Source: Dyella sp. S184 | GTDB taxonomy: Bacteria > Pseudomonadota > Gammaproteobacteria > Xanthomonadales > Rhodanobacteraceae | Length of the DNA stretch: 64,000 nucleotides | Direction: 5' to 3' | Assembly: GCF_009766065.1 (NCBI RefSeq) | Contig: NZ_LMUE01000002.1 | Coordinates: 1,470,169 to 1,534,168 of the forward strand | Part shown: positions 9,150 to 18,467 of the stretch, one piece after another | How positions within the stretch are numbered: the first letter of the stretch is position 1 | Layout of the letters: every line of letters begins with the position of its first letter | The notes under the pieces: model-generated | What the model was told of the DNA's origin: nothing | What the model saw: the letters and a program-made list of their open reading frames with translations, nothing else | Databases searched by the model: none | Position numbers and translations under genes: made by a program

Positions 9150-9950
9150 ATGGTCATCCACGTCTTCGCCCTGCTCGCCATCGTGCTCTACCTCGCTGCC
9201 GCGGGCGGCCTGGCGCGCCCGCTACTGAGCGGTGGCCAGCCGCTGAATCGGCTGGCGCTGAGCCTCGCCGGCTGTGCGGTACTGATCCATGCCGGCATCC
9301 TGCTCGGCATGCATCGCGGCGCACTGGACCTGCACTTCTTCGCCGCGCTGTCGCTGGTCGCCTTCGTGGTGTCGACGCTGACCTTGCTGGTGAATATTTC
9401 GCGCCCGGTCGCGGCACTCGGCGTGATCGTATTTCCGCTCACCGCGCTACTGGTTGCGGTAGACAGCTTCCTGGCACCGCCGACATTGCCGCTGACGATG
9501 GACTGGCAGATCAAGCTGCATGTCACGGTGGCGCTGATCGCGTTCAGCGTGCTGTCGATCGCGACCGTGCTGGCAATCCTGCTTGCCGTGCAGGAGCGCG
9601 CCTTGCGCCACCGCCAGTTTGGCCCATGGCTGCGTGCGCTTCCGCCGCTGACATTGACCGAAACCCTGCTGTTCCGACTGATCGGTGCCGGATTCCTGCT
9701 GCTGACGCTGACCCTGCTCACCGGCGCTCTGTTTGTCGACAACCTGTTTGGCCAGCACCTCGCACACAAGACGATCCTGTCGATCGTGGCGTGGCTGGTG
9801 TTTGGCGTCCTGCTCTATGGCCGCTGGCGGCACGGCTGGCGCGGCCAGCGTGCGGTCAACCTCACGCTGATCGGCATGGCTACCCTTGTGCTGGCGTTCT
9901 TCGGCTCGAAGTTCGTGCTAGAGCTGATCCTGCATCGCCCGGTGGGCTGA
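9150..9950 (+). CDS. ypjD: YpjD/CcsA-family cytochrome c assembly membrane protein
   Basis: Polytopic inner-membrane protein of about 266 residues with roughly eight hydrophobic segments. It belongs to the HemX/CcsA-like family placed next to ffh in many gammaproteobacteria; family members resemble haem-handling cytochrome c assembly proteins, but the role of YpjD is not settled. The ATG at 9150 gives MVIHVFALLAIV, matching YpjD N-termini; a GTG 18 bases upstream is closer to the GGAG at 9125 and is the alternative. It diverges from ffh and converges on radA. Confidence 0.8.
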   Translation: MVIHVFALLAIVLYLAAAGGLARPLLSGGQPLNRLALSLAGCAVLIHAGILLGMHRGALDLHFFAALSLVAFVVSTLTLLVNISRPVAALGVIVFPLTALLVAVDSFLAPPTLPLTMDWQIKLHVTVALIAFSVLSIATVLAILLAVQERALRHRQFGPWLRALPPLTLTETLLFRLIGAGFLLLTLTLLTGALFVDNLFGQHLAHKTILSIVAWLVFGVLLYGRWRHGWRGQRAVNLTLIGMATLVLAFFGSKFVLELILHRPVG

Positions 9951-9965
9951 GCGCCGCGCCGGCAC

Positions 9966-11351
9966 TCAACGACAGGCGTCGATCGCTTCCGCCAATCGTT
10001 CCACGCCAATCACTTCCATCTCGCCGACGCGGCCTTTTTTCGGTGCATTCGCCTTCGGCACGATCGCGCGCTTGAAGCCGTGCGTGGCAGCTTCCTTCAG
10101 GCGTTCCTCGCCGTTCGGCACGGGGCGGATCTCGCCGGACAAGCCAACCTCGCCGAACGCGATGGTCTGCTCCGGCAGCGGCCGGTCGCGCAGGGACGAC
10201 AACACCGCCAACAGCACCGGCAAATCCGCCGCGGTCTCCTGCACGCGGATGCCGCCGACCACATTGACGAACACGTCCTGATCGTACGCGGCCACACCAC
10301 CATGCCGGTGCAGCACGGCGAGCAGCATGGCCAGGCGGTTCTGTTCCAGGCCCAGCGCGACGCGGCGCGGGTTGCCCAGCGAAGACTGATCGACCAGCGC
10401 CTGCACCTCGACAAGCAGCGGGCGGGTGCCTTCGCGGGTGACCATCACGGCACTACCCGAGGTCGGCCCGCTATGTGCCGACAGGAAGATCGCCGAGGGA
10501 TTCGGTACTTCGCGCAGTCCCTTGTCCGACATCGCAAACACGCCCAGCTCGTTCACCGCGCCGAAGCGGTTCTTGAACGCACGCAGGATGCGGAAGCGGC
10601 TACCGGATTCGCCCTCGAAATACAGCACCGCATCGACCATGTGCTCGAGCACGCGCGGGCCGGCGATGCCGCCGTCCTTGGTGACATGGCCAACCAGGAA
10701 CACCGAGGTGCCGGTCTCTTTGGCGAAGCGGGTGAGTTTGGCTGCGGATTCGCGCACCTGGCTAACCGAACCAGGCGCCGCGGCCAGCAGCTCGGTCCAG
10801 ATCGTCTGGATCGAATCGATCACCAATACCCGCGGACGGGTCGCCATCGCCTGCTCGAGAATCCGCTCGATGCAGGTTTCCGCCAGCGCCTGCAGCGGCT
10901 CCAGCGGCAGGCCCAGGCGCTGTGCGCGCGAAGCCACTTGCGACAACGATTCCTCGCCGGTGACGTACACGCTGGGTAGATGCGCACCCAGCGTGCCAAG
11001 CATCTGCAACAGCAAGGTCGATTTGCCGATACCCGGATCACCGCCGATCAGTACCACCGAGCCTTGCACCAGGCCACCACCGAGGACCCGATCCAGCTCG
11101 CCAATGCCGGTCAGCGTGCGTGCCTCGGTCGTCAGCGCCACGGCGGTTAGCGGGGTAATGCGTGCCGCGCCGGCCGCATTGCCGGCGTAATTGGAACGTT
11201 GCGCATTCATCGACGCATTCGTCGCCGATGCTGGCGTCAGTACGATCGCGCTGAGCGTATTCCACACCCCGCACTCGATACACTGCCCCTGCCACTTGCT
11301 GTGCTCGGCGCCGCACTCGGTGCAGACATAGGCGGTCTTGGCTTTGGCCAT
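9966..11351 (-). CDS. radA: DNA repair protein RadA
   Basis: RecA-like branch-migration helicase of recombinational repair, 461 residues. The N-terminal zinc finger has Cys10, Cys13, Cys24 and Cys27; Walker A is GGDPGIGKS at 103-111; the RadA signature KNRFG follows in FKNRFGAVNEL; the C-terminal third is the Lon-protease-like domain without protease activity. It starts 114 bases after alr on the same strand and converges with ypjD across 15 bases. Confidence 0.97.
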   Translation of the reverse strand: MAKAKTAYVCTECGAEHSKWQGQCIECGVWNTLSAIVLTPASATNASMNAQRSNYAGNAAGAARITPLTAVALTTEARTLTGIGELDRVLGGGLVQGSVVLIGGDPGIGKSTLLLQMLGTLGAHLPSVYVTGEESLSQVASRAQRLGLPLEPLQALAETCIERILEQAMATRPRVLVIDSIQTIWTELLAAAPGSVSQVRESAAKLTRFAKETGTSVFLVGHVTKDGGIAGPRVLEHMVDAVLYFEGESGSRFRILRAFKNRFGAVNELGVFAMSDKGLREVPNPSAIFLSAHSGPTSGSAVMVTREGTRPLLVEVQALVDQSSLGNPRRVALGLEQNRLAMLLAVLHRHGGVAAYDQDVFVNVVGGIRVQETAADLPVLLAVLSSLRDRPLPEQTIAFGEVGLSGEIRPVPNGEERLKEAATHGFKRAIVPKANAPKKGRVGEMEVIGVERLAEAIDACR

Positions 11352-11465
11352 GTGGATTTCCGGCTGGAAGGCTGTAATGACCGTGAGCTTAGCCTGCCGT
11401 CATCGCAAATCGCGAGACGCTTCGGCGCATGACGCTGTCAGCACTCGCCCTCTACAGCGCCCCAA

Positions 11466-12554
11466 TCAGCTTTCGTCTTCGACGAACAGCACGCGGCGGG
11501 TCATGCCGCAAGTGAGGTCATAGGAGATCGTGCCGGCCTGTGCGGCGATGATTTCCACCGGCAGCTCTGGCCCCCACAGGGTCACGCGATCGCCAACCTT
11601 TGCTCGCGGCGCTTCGCGCAAGTCGAGCGTGATCAGGTCCATCGAGACGCGACCGATCAGCGGCACGCGCTGATCGCCCACCAGTACCGACGTACCGGCC
11701 GCCGCGCTGCGCGGATAACCGTCGCCGTAGCCGACGGCAGCGACACCGACCAGCATGTCTTCCGGACAGGTCCAGGTGCCGTTGTAGCCAATCCGCTCGC
11801 CACGCTTGATCGAATTGATTGCAATCAAACGCGTACTCAAAGTCATCGCCGGACGAAAACCGAAGTCAGCGCCGGTCTTGCCATCCACCACCGACAGTCC
11901 ATACAGCAGGCCGCCCGTGCGCACCCAGTCGGCACGCGCGTCAGGCCAGCCGAGCACAGCCGCGGAATTGGACAGCGAACGCGGCCCCGGCAGGTCGCGC
12001 GTGGCTTCGGCGAAGCGGGCGATTTGCCGCGGCGTCTGCGTACCGTCGAATACTTCGGAATCGGAGAAATGCGTGAGCAGGCCGATTTCGGGATCGATGC
12101 CAGGCATCACTGCAAGCTGAGCATGCACCTCAGCCACACGCTCCGGTGCAAAGCCGAGCCGATGCATGCCGCTGTCGACTTTCAGCCATACACGCAAGCG
12201 GCCACGGGTTGATGACGCCTGTGCCAGCCACTGCAGTTGTGCATCGTGATGGATCGCCGCATCCAGTTGCAGCCGCTGCATTTCGGCGATGTCGCTGGCA
12301 TTGTCCGGGCCGGACAACACCACGATGCGTTGCCGGTGTCCCGCCGCACGCAGGCGCAGGCCATCGCCGAGCGCAGCCACCGCAAACGCATCGGCCTCGT
12401 CATCCAGCGCGCGGGCAACCCGCTCCAGCCCATGCCCGTAGGCATCGGCCTTGACCACGGCCATCACCTTGGCCGGTGCGGCGAGTGCCTTGATGCGCGC
12501 GAGGTTGTGGCGCAGTGCGCCAAGATGGATGGTGGCGACGGTGGTGCGGCTCAT
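11466..12554 (-). CDS. alr: Alanine racemase
   Basis: PLP enzyme that makes D-alanine for peptidoglycan; cytosolic dimer. The PLP lysine is Lys35 in MAVVKADAYGHG and the second catalytic base is Tyr257 in RIGYNGTW. 362 residues, normal. It starts 19 bases after dnaB and is likely cotranscribed with it; the dnaB-alr order is common in gammaproteobacteria. Confidence 0.97.
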   Translation of the reverse strand: MSRTTVATIHLGALRHNLARIKALAAPAKVMAVVKADAYGHGLERVARALDDEADAFAVAALGDGLRLRAAGHRQRIVVLSGPDNASDIAEMQRLQLDAAIHHDAQLQWLAQASSTRGRLRVWLKVDSGMHRLGFAPERVAEVHAQLAVMPGIDPEIGLLTHFSDSEVFDGTQTPRQIARFAEATRDLPGPRSLSNSAAVLGWPDARADWVRTGGLLYGLSVVDGKTGADFGFRPAMTLSTRLIAINSIKRGERIGYNGTWTCPEDMLVGVAAVGYGDGYPRSAAAGTSVLVGDQRVPLIGRVSMDLITLDLREAPRAKVGDRVTLWGPELPVEIIAAQAGTISYDLTCGMTRRVLFVEDES

Positions 12555-12573
12555 CGTGAACGTGAGCCTGTCA

Positions 12574-13968
12574 TCAATCGAACGACCCGACGAAGGAATC
12601 CGTCGCGTAATTCTCGAACTTGGTGTAGTGGCCGAGGAAGGTCAGCTTGCAGGTATCCGTGGGACCGTTACGCTGCTTGCCGATGATGATTTCGGCCATG
12701 CCCTTGTCCGGCGATTCCTTGTTGTAGTAGTCGTCGCGGTAGATGAACATGATCACGTCGGCGTCCTGCTCGATCGCGCCGGATTCGCGCAGGTCGGACA
12801 TCATCGGACGCTTGTCGGCACGCTGTTCCAGCGAGCGGTTCAACTGCGAGAGGGCGATCACCGGCACGTTCAACTCCTTGGCGAGGCCCTTGAGTGAACG
12901 CGAAATTTCTGAAATTTCGGTGGCGCGATTCTCCTTGTTCCCGGGCACCTGCATCAGCTGCAGGTAATCGATCACGATCAGGCCCAGGCCACCATGTTCG
13001 CGGTGCAGCCGGCGCGAGCGCGAGCGCAGCTCCACCGGCGACAGGCTGGGCGTGTCGTCGATGAAGATCTTCGCCTCGGACAGGATCGAGATGGCGTTGG
13101 AGACTCGCGGCCAGTCCTCTTCCTGCAGGTCACCGTTGCGCAGGTGCTGCTGGTGGATGCGCCCGACCGAGGAGATCAGGCGGAACGCCAGCTGCGAGGC
13201 GGACATTTCCATCGAGAACACTACCACCGCCTTCTTGCTGCGAATCGCGGCGGTCTCGGCGATGTTCAGCGCGAACGCGGTCTTGCCCATCGACGGGCGC
13301 GCCGCGACGATGATCAGGTCCGACGGCTGCAGGCCGGAGGTGAGGTTGTCCAGGTCGGTGAAGCCGGTGGTGATGCCGGTGAGCTGGCCACGGTTCTGGT
13401 AGCGTTCGTGCAGCAGGCGGAAGGCATCCTTCACCGCCTCGCGCATCGAGACCGAATCCTTCTTGCCGCGCGCACCGGATTCGGCGATGTGGAACACGCG
13501 CTGCTCGGCGCTTTCCAGTACCTCCTGCACGCTCTTGCCTTCGGGCCGGTAGCCATCCTCGGTGATCGAGGTGCCGGCATCGATCAGCTGGCGCATCACC
13601 GACTTCTCGCGCACGATCTCGGCATACGCGCCGATGTTCGCGGCACTCGGCGTGCTGTTGGCCAGCTCGATCAGGTAGCCGGCACCGCCGACCATCTCGG
13701 CCAGGCCGTTGGTCTCGAACCAGTCGCCCAAGGTCACCGCGTCGCACGGCATGCCCTTGTTCGCCAGCTCGTTGATCGCGCGCCAGATCAGGCGGTGATC
13801 CTTGCGATAGAAGTCACCCTCGGCCAGCCGGTCGGCCACCTTGTCGAGCGCATCCGGCGCCAGCATCAGGCCACCGAGCACCGCCTGTTCGGCATCGATG
13901 GAATGCGGTGGTATCCGCAATGCCTCGATGGCAGGAGATGAGGATTTGCGCTCGGGCACGAAGGACAT
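12574..13968 (-). CDS. dnaB: Replicative DNA helicase
   Basis: Hexameric helicase that opens DNA at the replication fork with DnaG and DnaC or DciA. It has the N-terminal collar domain (about 15-120), then the RecA-like core with Walker A ARPSMGKTAFALN and Walker B LIVIDYLQLM. 464 residues, with no intein. Two DnaA-box-like 9-mers lie 116-145 bases upstream, beyond which is the rplI terminator, so dnaB seems to head its own unit dnaB-alr. Confidence 0.98.
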   Translation of the reverse strand: MSFVPERKSSSPAIEALRIPPHSIDAEQAVLGGLMLAPDALDKVADRLAEGDFYRKDHRLIWRAINELANKGMPCDAVTLGDWFETNGLAEMVGGAGYLIELANSTPSAANIGAYAEIVREKSVMRQLIDAGTSITEDGYRPEGKSVQEVLESAEQRVFHIAESGARGKKDSVSMREAVKDAFRLLHERYQNRGQLTGITTGFTDLDNLTSGLQPSDLIIVAARPSMGKTAFALNIAETAAIRSKKAVVVFSMEMSASQLAFRLISSVGRIHQQHLRNGDLQEEDWPRVSNAISILSEAKIFIDDTPSLSPVELRSRSRRLHREHGGLGLIVIDYLQLMQVPGNKENRATEISEISRSLKGLAKELNVPVIALSQLNRSLEQRADKRPMMSDLRESGAIEQDADVIMFIYRDDYYNKESPDKGMAEIIIGKQRNGPTDTCKLTFLGHYTKFENYATDSFVGSFD

Positions 13969-14083
13969 CGATTTACCTCAGGGAAGATTGCCTCACGACC
14001 AGCAGGCGGCGCGCCGACAACCCACGACTGGTCACACCGACACATCATGCGCGGTGGCGTCTCACCCGTCGAGACAATAACTC

Positions 14084-14113
14084 TGTGGATAAGCTGTGGG
14101 TTGATGGGGATAA
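14084..14113 (-). promoter_or_regulatory. Two DnaA-box-like sites upstream of dnaB
   Basis: TGTGGATAA at 14084-14092 is the exact reverse complement of the consensus DnaA box TTATCCACA. TGGGGATAA at 14105-14113 differs from it at one base. Their starts are 21 bases apart, two helical turns, and both lie between the rplI terminator and the dnaB start. They could let DnaA regulate dnaB; there is no origin context. Confidence 0.5.
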
Positions 14114-14164
14114 GGTGGCACGGCGAAGAGCGTTGCGGCCGTCGTTGCCCGCAACCTGTTCCTC

Positions 14165-14195
14165 AAAAAACAAACAGGCGCCTCGCGGCGCCTGT
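14165..14195 (-). terminator. Terminator of the rpsF-rpsR-rplI operon
   Basis: On the minus strand ACAGGCGCC and GGCGCCTGT form a 9-bp stem around a 4-base loop, followed by TTG and six T residues. It starts 30 bases past the rplI stop codon. Confidence 0.93.
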
Positions 14196-14224
14196 CGGTT
14201 TCCATCGCATGGATGGCGTATGGC

Positions 14225-14683
14225 TTACTTGTCGCTCTTGTCGCTGACCACGATCACCTTGACGCTGGTGTGCACGTCGGCATGCAGGTGGATCGCCACG
14301 TCGAATTCACCGGTGTGACGCAGCGGGCCTTCACCCAGGATCACTTCGCCCTTGTGGACGGTGTGACCGGCGGCAGCCAGCGCCTCGGCGATATCACGCG
14401 GACCCACCGAACCGAACAGCTTGCCTTCCGCACTGGAATGCGCGGAGATCGTCACCGACACATCGGCCAGCTTGGCCTTGCGTGCCTCGGCATCAGTCAA
14501 TGCGGTGTTGGCCTTGGCTTCGTATTCGGCGCGACGCTGTTCGAACGCAGCCAGGTTGGCGGCATTGACGCGTACGGCCTTGCCCTGCGGCAGGAGGAAA
14601 TTGCGGCCGTAGCCCGGCTTCACGTTGACCTTGTCGCCAAGCGTGCCGAGGTTGCGGACTTTCTGCAGAAGAATGAGTTCCAT
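14225..14683 (-). CDS. rplI: 50S ribosomal protein L9
   Basis: Elongated protein at the base of the L1 stalk. 152 residues: N-terminal domain [13 protein letters not shown] with the conserved [13 protein letters not shown] segment, a long helix, and a C-terminal domain containing [16 protein letters not shown]. It is the last gene of rpsF-rpsR-rplI, but 134 bases separate it from rpsR and that gap holds two strong hairpins. Confidence 0.97.
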   Translation of the reverse strand: MELILLQKVRNLGTLGDKVNVKPGYGRNFLLPQGKAVRVNAANLAAFEQRRAEYEAKANTALTDAEARKAKLADVSVTISAHSSAEGKLFGSVGPRDIAEALAAAGHTVHKGEVILGEGPLRHTGEFDVAIHLHADVHTSVKVIVVSDKSDK

Positions 14684-14753
14684 GTTGATTCCTTTTCGTT
14701 AGCGCCGGTGTGGCCCGACGCAGCCAGAGGACGGTTGTCCGAAGGATGTCCGA

Positions 14754-14782
14754 GGTTTCGCCCGGCCAGGCCGGGCGAAACC
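14754..14782 (-). ncRNA. Perfect 14-bp hairpin in the rpsR-rplI intergenic RNA
   Basis: GGTTTCGCCCGGCC and GGCCGGGCGAAACC are perfect inverted repeats around a single base, 29 bases in all. The unit is transcribed on the minus strand between rpsR and rplI. No T-run follows, so it is not a plain terminator; it may be a leader, processing or attenuation structure. Confidence 0.5.
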
Positions 14783-14812
14783 ACTGACCGCAGCACCAAG
14801 GCTGCGGTCAGT
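14783..14812 (-). ncRNA. Perfect 12-bp hairpin directly after the rpsR stop
   Basis: ACTGACCGCAGC and GCTGCGGTCAGT pair perfectly around the loop ACCAAG. It abuts the first hairpin with no base between and begins six bases past the rpsR stop. No T-run is present. Confidence 0.5.
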
Positions 14813-14817
14813 CACGA

Positions 14818-15048
14818 TCAGACGTCGTGGTTGTCGGTGTAAGGCAGCAGCGAAAGGAAGCGTGCGCGCTTTATCGCGGTGGCCAGCTGACGCTGGTAGC
14901 GCGCCTTGGTACCGGTGATGCGGCTCGGCACGATCTTGCCGTTCTCGGTGACGTACTGACGCAGGGTGTTGAGATCCTTGTAGTCGATCTCCTTCACGTC
15001 TTCGGCAGTGAAGCGGCAGAATTTGCGGCGGCGGAAAAACTTGGACAT
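14818..15048 (-). CDS. rpsR: 30S ribosomal protein S18
   Basis: 76-residue small-subunit platform protein that binds S6. The conserved core [20 protein letters not shown] and [20 protein letters not shown] is intact. It starts 12 bases after rpsF. Confidence 0.97.
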   Translation of the reverse strand: MSKFFRRRKFCRFTAEDVKEIDYKDLNTLRQYVTENGKIVPSRITGTKARYQRQLATAIKRARFLSLLPYTDNHDV

Positions 15049-15060
15049 GGTCTGGATTCC

Positions 15061-15510
15061 TTATCGGTCGTCGCTGTCGCGATCGTTGTCGCGGTCGTCG
15101 CGGTCACGCCCACGCGGGCGGCCCTCGCCTTCACCGTCGCCGTCATCGTCGTCGCGGCGACGCGAGGACTTGGCGTCATCCTTTTCCTTCGACTTCAGGA
15201 TGAAGGACGGCTCGGTGTCGGCTTCGTCACGGCGCACGACCAGATGGCGCAGCACCGCGTCGTTGAAGCGGAAACCCGACTCAAGCTCGTTCAGCGCGTT
15301 CTGGCTCACTTCGATGTTGAGCAGCACGTAATGTGCCTTGGCCAGGTTCACGATCGGATAGGCCAGCTGACGACGGCCCCAATCTTCCAGACGGTGAATC
15401 TTGCCGCCGTCGGTCTCGATCAGCGCCTTGTAGCGCTCGAGCATCGCCGGAACCTGCTCGCTCTGGTCAGGGTGGACCATGAACACAACTTCGTAATGAC
15501 GCAGGGTCAT
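15061..15510 (-). CDS. rpsF: 30S ribosomal protein S6
   Basis: Small-subunit platform protein that pairs with S18. The start at [16 protein letters not shown] is fixed by homology, with AAGGAG about ten bases upstream; the open frame continues 45 codons further. The product is 149 residues, with a C-terminal tail of about 40 residues made almost only of Asp, Arg, Gly and Glu (for example [14 protein letters not shown]). In E. coli the S6 C-terminus is lengthened by RimK with glutamates; here an acidic-basic tail is encoded. It is the first gene of the operon. Confidence 0.97.
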   Translation of the reverse strand: MTLRHYEVVFMVHPDQSEQVPAMLERYKALIETDGGKIHRLEDWGRRQLAYPIVNLAKAHYVLLNIEVSQNALNELESGFRFNDAVLRHLVVRRDEADTEPSFILKSKEKDDAKSSRRRDDDDGDGEGEGRPRGRDRDDRDNDRDSDDR

Positions 15511-15663
15511 TGTGGTTTGACTCCTTGTGGATGCGGCCTTGCGGCCTTGCAGCCTCCCGCCGATGCGGTGAGGCAAGTGCCCATCCATAACCTTTCGGGC
15601 ATGGACAGAAGCGGAATTGTAGGATGTCGCAGGGGTTTCGCGCAAGTGACTGAAAGCAAAGGC

Positions 15664-15990
15664 TCAGCCGACCGTGAAGCTCTCGCCGCAGCCACATTCG
15701 CCGGTGGCATTGGGATTGTGGAACACGAAGCTGGCGTTGAGGCCCTGGCGCTGGAAGTCGATCACCGTACCCTCAACCAGGGCCAGGTTCTTGTCGTTGA
15801 CGATCAGCGGCACACCGTCCACGTCGACCAGCCGGTCGCCCTCACCGACGGCATCCGCCAGATCCACCACATAGGCGAATCCGGAGCAGCCGGTGCGCTT
15901 GACGCCGAAGCGCACGCCGGCTGCTGCCGGGGTGGCTGCCAGGAAATGGCGCATGCGTTCGTTGGCGGCGGGGGTGATGCTGATGCTCAT
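15664..15990 (-). CDS. erpA: A-type iron-sulfur carrier (ErpA/IscA family)
   Basis: Small Fe-S carrier of about 108 residues that passes clusters to target enzymes. The three conserved cysteines are present: the first in RTGCSGFAY and two in the C-terminal GECGCGESF. It could be ErpA or an IscA/SufA paralogue; no isc or suf genes are next to it, which favours stand-alone ErpA. The ATG giving [13 protein letters not shown] is preferred; an upstream TTG would add five residues. It diverges from asnS. Confidence 0.85.
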   Translation of the reverse strand: MSISITPAANERMRHFLAATPAAAGVRFGVKRTGCSGFAYVVDLADAVGEGDRLVDVDGVPLIVNDKNLALVEGTVIDFQRQGLNASFVFHNPNATGECGCGESFTVG

Positions 15991-16146
15991 GGCGGGTGGA
16001 TCCAACCTCGTTTAATGGCCCGGGAAGTCGCAGTGCGGGCAACAGCTACATTATCATGGAGGTCTTGCGCGCGCGTTTTGTCTGCGCGCGCCCTTCATCA
16101 ACGACTCATGCGTCGATATGCGGCGCTCCAGCAGGAGTTTCAATTC

Positions 16147-17547
16147 ATGACAGTGGCAAGTGTGAAGCAGGCTTTATCCGGCAAGCTCGAAGCCGGCAGC
16201 ACGGTGACCGTGCGCGGCTGGGTGCGCACACGCCGCGATTCCAAGGCTGGCCTGTCCTTCGTCAATGTCACCGACGGCTCCTGCTTCGACCCGATCCAGG
16301 CGGTGGTGCCGGCCACGCTGGGCAACTACCACAGCGAAGTACTGCATCTCACCGCCGGCGCCGGCGTGATCGTCTCCGGCACCCTGGTGCCATCGCAGGG
16401 CAAGGGCCAGAGCTTCGAGCTGCAGGCCGACGAGGTGATCGTCACCGGCCTGGTCGACGATCCGGAAACCTACCCGATCCAGCCCAAGCAGCACTCGATG
16501 GAGTTCCTGCGCGAGGTCGCCCACCTGCGCCCGCGCACCAACCTGTTCGGCGCGGTGACCCGGGTGCGCCACACGATGATGATGGCGATCCACCGCCACC
16601 TCACCGAGCAAGGGTTCTTCTGGATCAACACGCCGATCATCACCACCTCGGATGCCGAGGGTGCCGGCGACATGTTCCGCCTGTCCACGCTGGACCTGGC
16701 CAACCTGCCGCGCGACGACAAGGGCAAGATCGACTTCCGCAAGGATTTCTTCGGCCGCGAAGCGTTCCTCACCGTGTCCGGCCAGCTCAACGTCGAGGCC
16801 TATTGCCTGGCGATGAGCAAGGTCTACACCTTCGGTCCGACTTTCCGCGCGGAGAACTCCAACACGCCGCGCCACCTGGCCGAGTTCTGGATGGTCGAGC
16901 CGGAGATCGCGTTTGCCGACCTCACCGCCAATGCGGACTGCGCCGAAGCCTTCCTCAAGGCCATCTTCAAGGCGGTGCTGGACGAGCGTGCCGACGACAT
17001 GGCGTTCTTCGCCGAACGCGTGCAGCCCGATGCGATCAGCCGCCTGGAGGCGTTCATCGCGCAGCCATTCGAGCGCATCGACTACACCGACGCGATCACG
17101 ATCCTGCAGAAGTCCGGGCAGAAGTTCGACTACCCGGTGGCCTGGGGCATCGACCTGCAAACTGAACACGAGCGTTACCTTGCCGAGAAACATATCGGCC
17201 GTCCGGTGGTCGTAATGAACTACCCCGAGGCGATCAAGGCGTTCTACATGCGTTTGAACGATGACGAAAAGACCGTTGCGGCGATGGACGTGCTGGCGCC
17301 GGGCATTGGCGAGATCATCGGTGGTGCGCAACGCGAAGAGCGGCTGGACTATCTCGACCGCCGCATGGCCCAGTTCAGCCTCGACCCCGTGACTTATGGC
17401 TGGTACCGCGACCTGCGTCGTTATGGCACGGTGCCGCATGCCGGCTTCGGCCTTGGCTTCGAGCGCCTGCTGGTCTACGTGTGCGGGCTGTCCAACATCC
17501 GCGATGCCATCCCCTTCCCCCGTGCTGCTGGAACAGCCGAATTCTGA
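16147..17547 (+). CDS. asnS: Asparaginyl-tRNA synthetase
   Basis: Class II synthetase that charges tRNA-Asn. It has an N-terminal OB-fold anticodon-binding domain (about 1-110, with [18 protein letters not shown]), then the catalytic core with motif 2 [21 protein letters not shown] and motif 3 [13 protein letters not shown] near the C-terminus. 466 residues, normal. The start is set by homology and AGGAG about ten bases upstream; the frame stays open far upstream but those codons overlap other genes. A MalM-like lipoprotein gene begins 14 bases after its stop. Confidence 0.97.
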   Translation: MTVASVKQALSGKLEAGSTVTVRGWVRTRRDSKAGLSFVNVTDGSCFDPIQAVVPATLGNYHSEVLHLTAGAGVIVSGTLVPSQGKGQSFELQADEVIVTGLVDDPETYPIQPKQHSMEFLREVAHLRPRTNLFGAVTRVRHTMMMAIHRHLTEQGFFWINTPIITTSDAEGAGDMFRLSTLDLANLPRDDKGKIDFRKDFFGREAFLTVSGQLNVEAYCLAMSKVYTFGPTFRAENSNTPRHLAEFWMVEPEIAFADLTANADCAEAFLKAIFKAVLDERADDMAFFAERVQPDAISRLEAFIAQPFERIDYTDAITILQKSGQKFDYPVAWGIDLQTEHERYLAEKHIGRPVVVMNYPEAIKAFYMRLNDDEKTVAAMDVLAPGIGEIIGGAQREERLDYLDRRMAQFSLDPVTYGWYRDLRRYGTVPHAGFGLGFERLLVYVCGLSNIRDAIPFPRAAGTAEF

Positions 17548-17561
17548 GTACCCTGCCCGCA

Positions 17562-18467
17562 ATGTCGCATCGATTTTCCGCCCTCATCTGCGCTCTGGCC
17601 TTCGCTGTTCTGCTGACTGGTTGCCACAGCGCGAAAATGCTGATTCCACCGAATCTTCGGCCACCGACGGAAGATCCCGCTGCCGCCCTGAAAAAGGCCA
17701 AACAGCAGCTGCAACAGGCGTCGCCCTGCTGTAGCAGCTTCGCGGATTTCTCCTATCAGAACATGCTGCCGTGGCAGCCGCAGAAGTTCACGATGGGCAA
17801 CGGCAGCATGGTCGCCAACCTCGACGGCACGCACAGTTATTTCCTCGCGTTCCGCCTGCCGACCGACGTCAAGCTGCCATATCGGGTAGCCATGAAATCG
17901 GAATTGAATGGCCGCTGGCTGCGCTCCAGCTACCTGTTTGCGCCCACCATTGTGCTGCTGGATGCCGGCTTCCAGCCGATCCGCACTGACAACATCGACC
18001 TGTGCGAACACATGGGCTGGAGCGATGAAACCAGCGGCGCCCTGGGCAGCCTCGAGGTCAGCAGTGACAAGGCACGTTACCTGCTGGTCTACAGCTCCGC
18101 TGCGCAACAGTCGGGCAAGACCTACTGGGAACAGTCGCCGACAACGTTTTCCACCACCTCCAATACCGTAGCCGCGACCCCGGCCAGTCTCGACGCCACT
18201 GGCAGCTTCAGCGTGCCGCACGGCCCGGATGGCACGCTCTGGGTCGGCATGATGAACAAGGCTTACGCCAAGGCCGTGGACAGTTCCGTCTGCAAAAAGG
18301 CGGCGCAAGGCGATGGCGTACTCAACACCTTGCGCACGGCGATACCGCTCCCCTGGATCAATGACAACAGCAAAGCGAGCACCAGCAACGCAAGCAACAG
18401 CTCCAGCTCCAGCAGTGGCGGCAGTGGCAGCAGTGGCAGCAGCACCAGTAACAACAGCAATCCCTGA
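17562..18467 (+). CDS. MalM-like lipoprotein
   Basis: Envelope lipoprotein of 301 residues; signal peptide with lipobox LLTGC near residue 20. The body resembles the MalM family (maltose-operon periplasmic protein of unsettled function), including a PCCSSFADF segment and a beta-rich domain. The C-terminus is a low-complexity Ser/Asn/Gly stretch that may be a flexible linker. No maltose genes are near. The start is the ATG placed so that the signal peptide begins MSHRFSALICALA. The next gene overlaps its stop (TGATG), so the two are probably translated together. Confidence 0.72.
   Translation: MSHRFSALICALAFAVLLTGCHSAKMLIPPNLRPPTEDPAAALKKAKQQLQQASPCCSSFADFSYQNMLPWQPQKFTMGNGSMVANLDGTHSYFLAFRLPTDVKLPYRVAMKSELNGRWLRSSYLFAPTIVLLDAGFQPIRTDNIDLCEHMGWSDETSGALGSLEVSSDKARYLLVYSSAAQQSGKTYWEQSPTTFSTTSNTVAATPASLDATGSFSVPHGPDGTLWVGMMNKAYAKAVDSSVCKKAAQGDGVLNTLRTAIPLPWINDNSKASTSNASNSSSSSSGGSGSSGSSTSNNSNP

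Noticed and set aside
12994..13941. 315-codon open frame antisense to dnaB
   Set aside because: No homology features; dnaB is complete on the other strand.
14084..14113. Replication origin
   Set aside because: Only two DnaA boxes, no AT-rich unwinding region and no dnaA, dnaN or gyrB nearby.
14827..16146. Upstream extension of the asnS reading frame
   Set aside because: Overlaps rpsR, rpsF and the Fe-S carrier on the other strand; asnS starts at 16147 with a good ribosome site.
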